This document shows, piece after piece, positions 37,505 through 46,573 of a stretch of 64,000 nt of DNA. Origin of the DNA: an uncultured Gilliamella sp. (GTDB lineage: Bacteria; Pseudomonadota; Gammaproteobacteria; Enterobacterales; Orbaceae); the NCBI GenBank assembly GCA_946482005.1, contig CAMLPV010000005.1:1-64000 (forward strand). Direction: 5' to 3'. Every line of letters begins with the position of its first letter. Position 1 is the stretch's first letter. The translations under genes were made by a program, and so were the position numbers. The notes under the pieces are model-generated. The model saw only the letters and a program-made list of their open reading frames with translations. It was not told the DNA's origin and did not search any database.

Positions 37505-37602
37505 TAACTCAAATTTTGACGTATCAGTGGCATAAACTCTTAGGCGATGCCATCAAGATCATTACTAACAAACATATAACCTAAATTGAGTGTTTGTTAC
37601 TT
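37505..37602 (-). pseudogene. Remnant of a VOC-family gene (3-prime end)
   Basis: About 95 bp closely resemble the 3-prime end of the VOC gene at 23208-23588, in the same minus orientation (shared GTATCAGTGGCA, CGATG, CATCA.GATCATTA segments). The frame is broken and the 5-prime part is missing. It is a leftover of a duplication or of a deleted paralogue. Confidence 0.75.
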
Positions 37603-37895
37603 AAATAAATTTTTTGCTTTACATTTTAAACATAATCAATAATCGGTAAATAAATAATAAAAAATTCTAAGCTATAATTTATAATATACTTAAGTTAAAT
37701 AGCTTTGAAGTTGAATTAAAACAATTAAGGTAAAAAGATAATATCTTTACTTATAGTTGCATTGTTATTAAACAAGGGCTAATTAATATATAATTTAGCT
37801 ACAAATAACCTATAAAACATTTAAATTAAATCATGATTGGTGATTAAAAGTGTTAATACATAAATATTCTAATTAATAATAAGGTTTAGAGTAAA
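37603..37895. other. AT-rich gap without a visible gene
   Basis: I see only low-complexity A/T sequence between the VOC remnant and the secreted-protein gene at 37896. Confidence 0.3.
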
Positions 37896-38345
37896 ATGAA
37901 AAAAGTTATATCTATGTTTTTATTCTTAATAATTTTGCCTTTTGGAACTAGCATTGCCGAACAAAATAAATTATTACCGACAGAACCAAAATTCATTTTA
38001 GATAAAGATATGGTCATTTTGATTAGTCCAAGCGAGAACACTATAGAACATTTGAAAAGTATCATGGAAGACGGAGACGATTTTTATGTTATGGCTGATG
38101 ATGCCAATTATTATAGGTCGTTAATTTACGATTATTTATCAGACATACATCAACCCTATTTAAATAAACATGATGATACAACTTTTTTTTATCAACAAAA
38201 AAATGGTGAATTACGACAAATAGAAAATAACAATTCGAATTCGTTTTGGTGGGCTTTGTTATATAATCATGAAAATAGAAAATACCGAATTGTTGATCTT
38301 ATTGATTTTAAAGATGAGTATGAAAAATTCATAATTAACAATTAA
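37896..38345 (+). CDS. Hypothetical secreted protein with signal peptide
   Basis: This 149-aa protein starts with a clear Sec signal peptide (MKKVISMFLFLIILPFGTSIAEQ, likely cleaved near residue 21). The mature part is acidic and hydrophilic, with aromatic-rich FYVMADDANYYRSLIYDYL and FWWALLYN segments. I do not recognise the family. It is flanked by non-coding DNA and is probably an exported or periplasmic accessory protein. Confidence 0.6.
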   Translation: MKKVISMFLFLIILPFGTSIAEQNKLLPTEPKFILDKDMVILISPSENTIEHLKSIMEDGDDFYVMADDANYYRSLIYDYLSDIHQPYLNKHDDTTFFYQQKNGELRQIENNNSNSFWWALLYNHENRKYRIVDLIDFKDEYEKFIINN

Positions 38346-38657
38346 TTATAAATAGTTTATTAACTATAAACTATTTATAGCGATAAATTAGTATGTAGCT
38401 TTACTTTAAATTAAATAATATTTTGAGGTTATTTTATTTAAATATTAAATTATAGATAATCATACACACTTTCTAAGTCGTCTAGATTTTTTACAAATCA
38501 AAATCGATAGTTGTTCATCAAATCATTTTGTCACTCATTATTTTTAGTATTAAGATTAAAAAAGTTACAAACTTTAACTAAGATATTCAAAATGTTATGT
38601 TGGGAACATTAAAGAATGTGCTATTGGTATTTAACTAGAAGGATAAAACTGAAACGG
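38346..38657. other. Gap without a visible gene
   Basis: This is AT-rich non-coding sequence between two hypothetical exported-protein genes. A short A/T repeat (TAGTTTATTAACTATAAACT, 38352-38371) can form a weak hairpin after the first gene. Confidence 0.3.
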
Positions 38658-39425
38658 ATGACTTATATTAATTTATTAAAAATATTTATATTATCAATTG
38701 CAATTGTATTCTCATCTATTGTAGTTGCCAATATTGGTCGTGATGTTGAGAAAGAAAATAAAAAGAAAATATTAAAAGAAATTGTTACAACAGGTTTTGA
38801 AAAAATAGATCCAAATTATGAAGATTGGAACATTAAGCATTATATTGAAGTCGATGAGTATTTACAGTTTATAACTCCATTTGAGCAAGGAAATAAGTTG
38901 GCTAACTACTCTTTTCGCCAAGAACAAGTAATGCAATTATTAAAAAAGGCATTGGCTAAAACTGATGTACATTTAAAGCTCGAATTTGAGGGCTCTAGGC
39001 GATTAAAACCAGTACTAATTGGAATTCTCGGAACAGAACCAGAAGTAATTGAAAACCGAAATGATGCTATTATTCACCATTATAAGATTATTTTAACTGA
39101 TGATAATAATAACATACTGGGAGAAACCGAAATATTTGTTACGATAAATGAGTCGAAAAATATAAAACAAGCCTATTTACGAACAGAACAAGAACTACTT
39201 GAGTATCTCGAATCTCGTAGTTCATTTCCCATGCCTTTGTTTGAAAAGATGGATAATCTTGGAACCTTTTCGGCTAAATCTACATATTTGAGCGGAAATT
39301 TTGTGTGGATTTATAAAAATGTGATGATAGTGGTGGAGATGTCGATGATGGAAGGAATTTCATTACAAATTGCTCATGCTTTTCAGCAAGAGCTTGAAAA
39401 TCAAGTAGAATCAGAAATAAACTAA
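38658..39425 (+). CDS. Hypothetical exported/membrane-anchored protein
   Basis: In this 255-aa protein the ATG at 38658 directly precedes a hydrophobic signal or anchor (INLLKIFILSIAIVFSSIVV). An AAGGA lies about 15 nt further upstream, and an in-frame earlier start at 38616 would bury the signal. The mature part is charged and alternates helices and strands (VDEYLQFITPFEQGNK, VHLKLEFEGSRRLKPVLIG). There is no motif I recognise. It is probably periplasmic. Confidence 0.55.
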   Translation: MTYINLLKIFILSIAIVFSSIVVANIGRDVEKENKKKILKEIVTTGFEKIDPNYEDWNIKHYIEVDEYLQFITPFEQGNKLANYSFRQEQVMQLLKKALAKTDVHLKLEFEGSRRLKPVLIGILGTEPEVIENRNDAIIHHYKIILTDDNNNILGETEIFVTINESKNIKQAYLRTEQELLEYLESRSSFPMPLFEKMDNLGTFSAKSTYLSGNFVWIYKNVMIVVEMSMMEGISLQIAHAFQQELENQVESEIN

Positions 39426-39844
39426 TATTGTTCAATAATTACGGATATGTTATGACTTTTTTAGATTTTTAGAATATCTAGTTTTCAATTATTGCTGATT
39501 TTTTTACTAAATCTTATTTTTTTGATTTAAAGAATATTTATTATTTCTAATTGGTTATAGTGTCAATCACCGATGAAAAATGTATTAAACTTAAAGATAT
39601 CATTGATACTAAAAAGTATTATATAAATGCTTAATTTTTAATATAACCAATATGATAGTCTTAGTTATACGATAGCAGTTGCAATATCCGATTATTCCTA
39701 TATTCAAATTCTCAAGTTTGATTTCTAAAATAGTAAATAGTCTAAACCGAATAATGTTACATAGTTGATGAATGTCTATATTGATTATGATGCTATCTCT
39801 TTTTTATCTGTCACGTAAGTATCAAAATCTTAATAAAAATTATA
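39426..39844. other. Gap without a supported gene
   Basis: AT-rich. A 25-codon open stretch ending at about 39632 has no start or ribosome site and may be a gene scrap. Confidence 0.3.
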
Positions 39845-40440
39845 CAATTAATTTAGAATATGTTATAAAAACAGTTAAATAAGGACATATCAAGATGATA
39901 TTGGATAATTAGGATTTATTTATGAGAATATTAGGTTACAGTTTTTCTCTTTTAGCAACAGTAATATTATTATCTGGTTGTATTTATGGTGATATAGATA
40001 AGAGCACGCGATATTTTGTAACTACTGAAGCAACGAGATATTGTGAAGCTAATCATTATTCATATTGTGAAATTTATGCACAATGTTATAGAGATTTTTT
40101 AGAGCAAATGCCAGCAATGACATATTCTTTATCAGCGTTTTGGGGTATGTCTAGAGATTATCTTGATGATAAAGAAGCCCCAAAAGAAATGGATAATATT
40201 TACGCTCAAATAAAAGATAATGAAAAAAAAGGTAGAGAAGATTTAAGTTTAGATTATAGTTATCTATTATTTCCGCATAATAGATGTTCATCGATTATTA
40301 ATGCTAAACAGTATGATATTAGCAATTATCAAGAAGCGATCGATAAAGGGATAAAAAGCTATAAACTCTATAATGAATAAAATGTTTTAGGATTTTCTCA
40401 ATAGAGCCCGGAAAGTAATAGATATAAATTAAATTATAAA
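39845..40440 (+). repeat. Long direct repeat, copy 1 (pairs with 41195-41790)
   Basis: About 595 bp recur 1350 bp downstream. From 39890 through the lipoprotein gene to about 40435 I see no difference. The outer flanks carry scattered substitutions. The repeat includes promoter-proximal DNA, the whole 152-aa gene and 55 nt of 3-prime sequence. Confidence 0.9.
39922..40380 (+). CDS. Putative lipoprotein, identical copy 1
   Basis: This 152-aa protein has a lipoprotein signal (MRILGYSFSLLATVILLSGC, lipid-modified C20). The mature part has a cysteine-containing core, ATRYCEANHYSYCEIYAQCYRDF, and a later FPHNRCSSIINAKQYDI. Both motifs are shared with the neighbour at 40529. No known domain is recognised. 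The gene is repeated without change at 41272-41730, and all three genes form a tandem paralogue array. Confidence 0.7.
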   Translation: MRILGYSFSLLATVILLSGCIYGDIDKSTRYFVTTEATRYCEANHYSYCEIYAQCYRDFLEQMPAMTYSLSAFWGMSRDYLDDKEAPKEMDNIYAQIKDNEKKGREDLSLDYSYLLFPHNRCSSIINAKQYDISNYQEAIDKGIKSYKLYNE

Positions 40441-40528
40441 ATTATACATATTTGTTGGCTAATAAAAATTAGGGAAATAACTGTTTTCATCCTTTGGGCA
40501 AAGGATGAAAATTTAAACGGAGATTAAA

Positions 40529-41020
40529 ATGAATATATTAAGGTGTAAAATTGTTATTCTAGCACCATTGTTATTACTTAGTGCATGTAGTTCAAATCAT
40601 GAAAAGTTAGAGGAAAAAGCTAGAATTGAGATTAAGGATAAATTGACTAAATCTTGTCAGGCTAACAATTATTCTTACTGTGAAATCTATGGCAAATGCT
40701 ATATCAATATTTTCAATCAATTGAATGAAAGCGCGCAATATACACTCAAATTACTATCTAATATCATGCCGGAATCGGAACAAAATACGTTTAATATGCA
40801 GAAAAATCCAATGGATATCATCTACTCTAAATTAAAAGATAGTGAAGAAAAGAGTGATAAAAATTCTATTTTCAATTATAGCGTTATGTTATATCCTCAT
40901 AATCAATGCTCCTCAATAATTAATGCTAAATCATATGATATTACTCGTCATCAATATCATATTGATAAAATGTTGTACGAAAAGAAAAGCAAAATAATAA
41001 TGAAAAATTTAGATATCTAA
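40529..41020 (+). CDS. Putative lipoprotein, diverged paralogue
   Basis: This 163-aa lipoprotein (lipobox LLSAC, C20) aligns with its two neighbours through SCQANNYSYCEIYGKCYINIF, MDIIYSKLKDSEEK and the YPHNQCSSIINAKSYDI motif, but the signal peptide and C-terminus differ. A GGAG-type site precedes the ATG. The four conserved cysteines suggest two disulfides in the periplasm. It sits between the identical copies. Confidence 0.65.
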   Translation: MNILRCKIVILAPLLLLSACSSNHEKLEEKARIEIKDKLTKSCQANNYSYCEIYGKCYINIFNQLNESAQYTLKLLSNIMPESEQNTFNMQKNPMDIIYSKLKDSEEKSDKNSIFNYSVMLYPHNQCSSIINAKSYDITRHQYHIDKMLYEKKSKIIMKNLDI

Positions 41021-41194
41021 TAGGAATTTTAATATAAAAAAGTATTAATATTATTTGAGTTGAACGCTTTAATTAGAAATCATTAACCAATCTAAAGCAA
41101 CCAATGCTGGACGTTAGATTAATAATTGTGTTGATTATAATTACCGATCTTAAAAAAACACCACAAAAATATCAAAAATTTGTTAGCAATTATA

Positions 41195-41790
41195 CGATTA
41201 ATTTAGGGTATGTTATAAAAGCAGTTAAATAAGGCCATATCAAGATGATATTGGATAATTAGGATTTATTTATGAGAATATTAGGTTACAGTTTTTCTCT
41301 TTTAGCAACAGTAATATTATTATCTGGTTGTATTTATGGTGATATAGATAAGAGCACGCGATATTTTGTAACTACTGAAGCAACGAGATATTGTGAAGCT
41401 AATCATTATTCATATTGTGAAATTTATGCACAATGTTATAGAGATTTTTTAGAGCAAATGCCAGCAATGACATATTCTTTATCAGCGTTTTGGGGTATGT
41501 CTAGAGATTATCTTGATGATAAAGAAGCCCCAAAAGAAATGGATAATATTTACGCTCAAATAAAAGATAATGAAAAAAAAGGTAGAGAAGATTTAAGTTT
41601 AGATTATAGTTATCTATTATTTCCGCATAATAGATGTTCATCGATTATTAATGCTAAACAGTATGATATTAGCAATTATCAAGAAGCGATCGATAAAGGG
41701 ATAAAAAGCTATAAACTCTATAATGAATAAAATGTTTTAGGATTTTCTCAATAGAGCCCGGAAAGTAATAGATATAAATTAAATTGTAAA
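41195..41790 (+). repeat. Long direct repeat, copy 2
   Basis: This is the partner of 39845-40440, in the same orientation with a 1350-bp offset. The coding part is identical, and the outer flanks (before about 41240 and after about 41785) differ at several bases. Confidence 0.9.
41272..41730 (+). CDS. Putative lipoprotein, identical copy 2
   Basis: Protein and, as far as I can read, nucleotide sequence are the same as 39922-40380: signal peptide with C20, the YCEANHYSYCEIYAQC core and FPHNRCSSIINAK. Identity within the gene combined with flank differences points to recent duplication or gene conversion. Confidence 0.7.
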   Translation: MRILGYSFSLLATVILLSGCIYGDIDKSTRYFVTTEATRYCEANHYSYCEIYAQCYRDFLEQMPAMTYSLSAFWGMSRDYLDDKEAPKEMDNIYAQIKDNEKKGREDLSLDYSYLLFPHNRCSSIINAKQYDISNYQEAIDKGIKSYKLYNE

Positions 41791-41979
41791 ATTTTGCATA
41801 TTTGTTGGCTAATAAAAATATGCAAAATAACTGCTTGCATCCTTTGAATAAGATTCGTTTTATATAATCAATAATTATTCCATATTATTTAGCTTAATTT
41901 GGATAATATTTTCAGTAAATTCTAATTTATTATTCACATTTATAACTACTTTAATAGCTATAAAATTGAGTATGTTTAC

Positions 41980-42534
41980 CTATAAGTTACAAAGAAGATT
42001 GGTAATTAAAGCAAAACTATCATTAATCATCGTATCATAAAGTGTTTTATCATCTTTGTAGACAACACTAATATTAAGTAATCCTTCTAGTATTACCATT
42101 AATTGGTTAGTTAAAGTTATATGTTGGGGCGTTTGAGGGAGTTGTTGGCTAATGAGTTGACGAATAAATTCCTTATGTTCAATCGCTAGTTGCTTGATAG
42201 CCTGATCATGATGAAGCTCTTCGCTTGCTCTTATAAATAAACAGCCATTAAAATTATCTTGCTTAAACCAAGTTAGGTGCCATTTGAATATCTGAATGAT
42301 TGCATCATTTTGGTCGAGATCTTTAATCGCCGTGCTAAGATCTTGTTGAAAGCGTAAATTCCTTATCTTCAAAACCTCAAAAATTAAGTTATCTTTATTA
42401 CCAAAATATTTATATAGCGTTGTTTTAGAACAACCCGATTGATCTCTAATTTCATCAACTCCGACATTGCCAAATCCTTTTTGATAAAAGAGTTGCTCAG
42501 CGGTATCAGCTATTAATTTAGGTGTTTTTTTCAT
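41980..42534 (-). CDS. TetR-family transcriptional repressor
   Basis: This 184-aa repressor has the typical N-terminal TetR helix-turn-helix (FGNVGVDEIRDQSGCSKTTLYKYFGNKDNLI, about 21-51) and an all-helical ligand domain. It is divergent from a decayed HPP-family gene at 42651. A second, decayed tetR copy stands divergent from the intact HPP gene at 48.6 kb. This is therefore the surviving repressor of a duplicated tetR-HPP pair. The inducer is unknown. Confidence 0.88.
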   Translation of the reverse strand: MKKTPKLIADTAEQLFYQKGFGNVGVDEIRDQSGCSKTTLYKYFGNKDNLIFEVLKIRNLRFQQDLSTAIKDLDQNDAIIQIFKWHLTWFKQDNFNGCLFIRASEELHHDQAIKQLAIEHKEFIRQLISQQLPQTPQHITLTNQLMVILEGLLNISVVYKDDKTLYDTMINDSFALITNLLCNL

Positions 42535-42558
42535 TTTTTATCCAAGGTGTTTGATATG

Positions 42559-42600
42559 TGATCAGATCTTACCAATATAAAAAGTAAACAGAATTATTCA
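42559..42600. promoter_or_regulatory. Degenerate tandem operators of the tetR/HPP pseudogene intergenic region
   Basis: TGATCA-GATC-TTACCA and TAAACA-GAAT-TATTCA occupy the same places as the better palindromes at 48528-48569. They look like eroded versions of the same operator. Confidence 0.4.
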
Positions 42601-42650
42601 TTTTTGCGGTTTGTATTCATACTTTCATTCATCTATTAAGATAAAGAATA

Positions 42651-43069
42651 ATGAAATCAATTTTTTTCAGCAAGGAAAAGTTACCACCAAAAGCCAAAAA
42701 TAGTGAATTATTGCAAAGTTTAGTTAGTGACTTTGGTTCTATATGGTTTCTTATTGGTTCTAGTCAATTTACACATTACGCCATTTAAGATGATGCCTTC
42801 TAGAGCAAGTTATGTGATTTTGTTAGCGTTATTTAAGCCATCATTAGCCCAATCCAGAATGTTATCTTTGGGCATTTAATTGTCGTTTTTGATAGATTAG
42901 TTTTTCTTAAATTATCTGCTAGTAATATCCTTATTACTGCATTCGCGGTTATTGGTACAATTGAAGCCACATCACTCGTAATAGGTACTGCTGTCATTGT
43001 CACTGTTGTTATTCGTATTCCTATTGTTTGGCAATATATTGGTAGCGATAATATGATAAACCTAATTTA
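42651..43069 (+). pseudogene. Decayed HPP-family membrane protein gene
   Basis: The start and first 30 codons (ATGAAATCAA, AGCAAGGAAAAGTTACC and so on) match the intact HPP gene at 48619. Stops and indels break the frame after about residue 40, and only scraps such as VFLKLSASNILITAFAV remain recognisable. From about 42950 the sequence encodes an open IEATSLVIGTAVIVTVVIRI-type hydrophobic tail that does not match the HPP gene, so the 3-prime part may come from another gene. Confidence 0.8.
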
Positions 43070-43429
43070 AATCAAGCCATGAACAACTTGCCAAATAGTA
43101 CTTATTGATTAAGTTTAAAAGGACAGATTTCACTTCATAGTTTAGATTATTCTTTCGCCCAAGAGTAAATAGATCAATACCCCAAACCCGGCTAGAGTCA
43201 GCCTAAAATTCAAATTAAAATATTGCTAGATTTGCTTGGGGCATGGTTATGATTGGGGAGCATATATTAAGCAAGTTAACAGGAGTACTTAGATAGTAAG
43301 CAGACTTATTTTTCAATTGATAACTAGGGTTCTGTGGAGGTAATTAAATTTAAGGTCAGATTAGTGAGCACGGCCAAAATATTTGACAGTGTTCACCTTT
43401 ATAATATAGTTATTTAATCAATAGTGCTT
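43070..43429. other. Non-coding remainder beyond the HPP pseudogene
   Basis: No ORF can be supported. It may include further decayed sequence of the former locus. Confidence 0.3.
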
Positions 43430-44641
43430 TTATTCTTCTGCATCCGATAAATTTTTTAATTTAGCCGGTTTTGAAAAAAGAATTATGATCAACTGAATTA
43501 AAAAACCAAGAAAAACCGCAAATATACAACTATTCACACCAAAATTTGCACTTATGTACACTCCTATGGCAGCCCCCAAAGGCCGAGCCCCAAAAGTAAC
43601 CGTCATGATCACCGACGATACTTTAGCTATCATATTACTTGGTGTGACTAGCTGTCTTAGTGAAACTGTTGATATAGTCCAGATAATAGGTCCAAATCCA
43701 AAAAAGAAAAAGGCGATAAAAACCAATATGTTGGTAGAATATATTAGAGTTAATAATATCAAAATTGAAGCCATAAAAGCTGAAATAGGCCCTAAAGTCA
43801 GTTGAAAACCAAAACTAATTTTTTTCGATATAATTTTATATAAAAATGATCCTATTAACATTCCTAAACCGATTAAACTTAATGAAACTCCAACTGCAAA
43901 AGAAGTAAAGGATAGATTATGGATAACATAATAAGCAAAAATAGATAATAACAAGTATTGCGATAGATTAAACACAAAAGCCGTTATGGTTATTGGCATA
44001 AGGTATTTATTTTTTATTAAAAAAATCAAACCATCACAGAGTTCTTGAATAATATTTCTTCCAGATTTTTCTAAAAATGGCTCTTTAGGTAAACATATCA
44101 GAAAAACAGCGCTTACGATCGAGAGTAAAAAAGCTAAGATAAACGCTAACCCGCCAGATAAATAACTAGCCAGAATACCACCTAAAGCAGGTCCGGCTGT
44201 AAAAGCCACACTTTTGGCAATTTCTATTGCTCTATTGGCATTAATTAGTTGTTCTTTTATGACAAAAGATGCCACTAAAGCCGGACTGGCTACACTGTAG
44301 ATAACGGTACCCATGGCTATAAAAAAACCGAATAAGGCAATTTTGTTGATTGATAGATTTTCTGAGAATGTCAAATAAAATAATATAAATATAGCCGTTG
44401 CTCGAACTATTTCTATTATGATCATTAGTTTTTTTCTGGATACTCTATCAGCAATCACTCCCATTGGAATTGATAGTAATAGAAAAGGCAAAGTACTTAT
44501 CATTTGTATAAAAGCGGTTTCAGCTGCTGAAGCGTTCATAGATAGCACCGCTATAATCGGTAGCACTGCTATTATGATTTGTTCGGAGAACTGTGCACAT
44601 AAATTTGAATAAGAAATCTTATGAATTAACAAGTTATTCAT
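43430..44641 (-). CDS. MFS transporter (EntS/MFS_3-like)
   Basis: This 403-aa major facilitator protein has about 12 helices, with motif A MGVIADRVSRKKL (about 60-72). TAGPALGGIL (about 149-158) matches the drug-exporter motif C type (gPxxGG). It resembles the EntS/MFS_3 exporter group rather than the YdiN-like pair elsewhere in this window. There is no adjacent regulator. Substrate unknown, perhaps siderophore or drug export. Confidence 0.82.
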   Translation of the reverse strand: MNNLLIHKISYSNLCAQFSEQIIIAVLPIIAVLSMNASAAETAFIQMISTLPFLLLSIPMGVIADRVSRKKLMIIIEIVRATAIFILFYLTFSENLSINKIALFGFFIAMGTVIYSVASPALVASFVIKEQLINANRAIEIAKSVAFTAGPALGGILASYLSGGLAFILAFLLSIVSAVFLICLPKEPFLEKSGRNIIQELCDGLIFLIKNKYLMPITITAFVFNLSQYLLLSIFAYYVIHNLSFTSFAVGVSLSLIGLGMLIGSFLYKIISKKISFGFQLTLGPISAFMASILILLTLIYSTNILVFIAFFFFGFGPIIWTISTVSLRQLVTPSNMIAKVSSVIMTVTFGARPLGAAIGVYISANFGVNSCIFAVFLGFLIQLIIILFSKPAKLKNLSDAEE

Positions 44642-45375
44642 CTTATCTTCCCATTATTTTTTATTTTTATGAATAAACTACCCTAAGCATTTTCCGCAAA
44701 AAGGTACTATCTACAAGCGCGATTATTAGCCTTAATCACCTGTTCCTCTATATGTAAATATGCTGTTAATTAGCTCAATATAGCGATAGGGCAGGTATCT
44801 TAATTGGTGTTTTGCTACGTTTTAGTTTTCTTTACAGATTCACATCTATCTTTTCCAAGAGACTGTTTATCTGCATAAACACAGTAATTACTGTGTTAAT
44901 GATTTTATTTCTAACATTTCCTATGAGTCCTTATCCTTATGTTTATCCGGTTGTTTATTTTTAGGTTATAGTAAAATTCATTCAGCATTGTTAACAATCC
45001 GAATCTTGCTAAAGTTTCCAATAGCTGTTGTCAACAAGGTAAAAATTGGGTGGGTGGCACTAATTAATATTGGTTTTATAAGTTCATCGTTATGATAAAA
45101 AAATAAATAAAGAGAGAACAATGGCAATTAATTTACCTTGAAGAGAAATAGGCAGTCTTAGCAACGAGTTTTAAACTAGATGCTGAAGCAAAATAGAAAA
45201 AAGTGCGGTGATGTTGTTGATAATTCTGATCTAACTAACTTAGCGCCAAACAAATGTATAATTTGGTACCAAACGACTAGTTTATATACTGCTCAAAATA
45301 ATCGTAACGCATAAGAGGATGAGCTTGTGTTTCTTCTTTATGAAGTTCGTTTTAATTATTGCTAATTTATTGTGT
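44642..45375. other. Gap of about 730 bp with possible gene scraps and a repeat motif
   Basis: No intact gene is visible. Short ORF scraps interrupted by stops occur around 45121-45210 (ATGGCAATTAATTTACC followed by a stop). It contains one copy of the CCGAATCTTGCTA motif at 44999-45011 that recurs at 46561 and 48234. Confidence 0.4.
44999..45011 (+). repeat. GAATCTTGCTA direct repeat, copy 1
   Basis: CCGAATCTTGCTA is the first of three same-orientation copies in 3.3 kb. Together they bracket the alkylation-repair genes. Confidence 0.6.
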
Positions 45376-46212
45376 TCAATCATCTGTTTTAGCGCCTTCC
45401 CAACCAATCATCGCAGCTTTGCGATCACACCCCCAATGATATTGCCCTAGTAATCCTGTTGATTTTATAACTCTATGGCAAGGAATTAAGAATGCTACCG
45501 GATTATCACCAATAGCCGAGCCTACCGCACGACTAGCTTTGGGATTATCTATTTTGTTGGCTATGTTGCTATAGGTTGAGAGTTTGCCCATAGGAATTGT
45601 CAATAAAGCCTGCCATACCTTAAGTTGAAAATCGGTACCCTTGATATGTAGCTTTATTTTATCTAGTCTTGACCAATCTTGGGTAAATACTAGGATTGCA
45701 TTTTGTTGAATCTGATCTCTATGGTTTTGAAACTGAGCATTAGGATATTGATCTTTCAATGACTTAAGTGATGACTCTTCATCATTAACAAAAGCCATAT
45801 AACAAATTCCTTTTGTTGTCGAGGCAACGATGGTATTTCCAAAAGGACTTTCAACAAAACTGTAGTTAATTGCTAAGTTTTCACCGCCATTTTTATATTC
45901 TCCAGGAGTCATACCTTCAATATCAATAAACAAATCGTGTAATCGGCTCGTACTTGATAACCCCAACTCGAAGGTGGTATCCAATAACGAAGCTTTATCT
46001 TCTTTTAAAAGTTTTTTCGCATGAGTGATACTGATATATCTTAGGAATTGTTTAGGACTAACACCCGCCCAACTAGAAAACATGCGTTGAAAATGATAAG
46101 GACTTAAATGTATATGCTCTGCTACTTGTTCAAGTGTTGGTTGCGATTTATAGTTTTCACTCAAATATCCGATAGCTTTTCTTATTCGAGCAAAATCGAC
46201 CTGTTTTTGCAT
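45376..46212 (-). CDS. AraC-type regulator fused to O6-methylguanine-DNA methyltransferase (Ada-like)
   Basis: In this 278-aa fusion residues 1-105 form an AraC helix-turn-helix domain (PTLEQVAEHIHLSPYHFQRMF). Residues about 115-278 form a methylguanine methyltransferase with the alkyl-acceptor C245 in PCHRV and the Ogt/Ada helix motif RAVGSAIGDNP. It repairs O6-alkylguanine by suicide transfer. E. coli Ada also has an N-terminal zinc domain with a methyl-accepting C38. That domain is absent, so the classical methylphosphotriester sensing switch cannot operate. This two-domain form is common in other bacteria. It neighbours AlkD. Confidence 0.88.
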   Translation of the reverse strand: MQKQVDFARIRKAIGYLSENYKSQPTLEQVAEHIHLSPYHFQRMFSSWAGVSPKQFLRYISITHAKKLLKEDKASLLDTTFELGLSSTSRLHDLFIDIEGMTPGEYKNGGENLAINYSFVESPFGNTIVASTTKGICYMAFVNDEESSLKSLKDQYPNAQFQNHRDQIQQNAILVFTQDWSRLDKIKLHIKGTDFQLKVWQALLTIPMGKLSTYSNIANKIDNPKASRAVGSAIGDNPVAFLIPCHRVIKSTGLLGQYHWGCDRKAAMIGWEGAKTDD

Positions 46213-46573
46213 TCTTGAATACTCCGTTTCATCGAGTTAATGAAGCTACCTAGGAAAGTTCTTGTTTATTTGAATATTCACTGGTTTATTCTAATTCTCG
46301 GAATAACAAACTATATTCATATAAATATTCACAAAAATATTCACAAAAAAACAAGCGTATCAATATCTCAATTGGTACTAGCTCCAATCTCCCGTCTTAG
46401 TTTTTCCATATAAGTTACTTAAATTTCTTTTTTTAATATTTGCCCTTTGAGCGTCACTATTAACCAGTGTTATATAATCATTAGTTGATAATTTTTTTAT
46501 GTTTTTCTTTAAAATTAAAGACATATCTGTATAATATTTAAAATTACAACAATTAAAAACCCGAATCTTGCTA
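46213..46573. other. Gap between the Ada-like gene and DUF1848 gene
   Basis: No gene is supported. A minus-strand 69-codon ORF (46378-46587) has no ribosome site and starts inside the DUF1848 3-prime end, so I do not call it. Two AAATATTCACA copies (46323, 46336 region) form a short direct repeat near the Ada-like promoter. Confidence 0.3.
46561..46573 (+). repeat. GAATCTTGCTA direct repeat, copy 2
   Basis: CCGAATCTTGCTA ends one base before the DUF1848 stop codon region (46574) and is identical to copy 1 over 13 bp. Confidence 0.6.

Noticed and set aside
43391-43414. TTGACA followed by TATAAT near 43.4 kb
   Set aside because: The spacer is only 11 bp, and on the plus strand there is no gene to drive; the adjacent MFS gene ends here on the minus strand.
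45211-45225. An AAGTGCGGT sequence identical to the Haemophilus DNA-uptake core
   Set aside because: I find a single copy in 64 kb, which is within chance expectation, so it does not indicate an uptake-signal system here.
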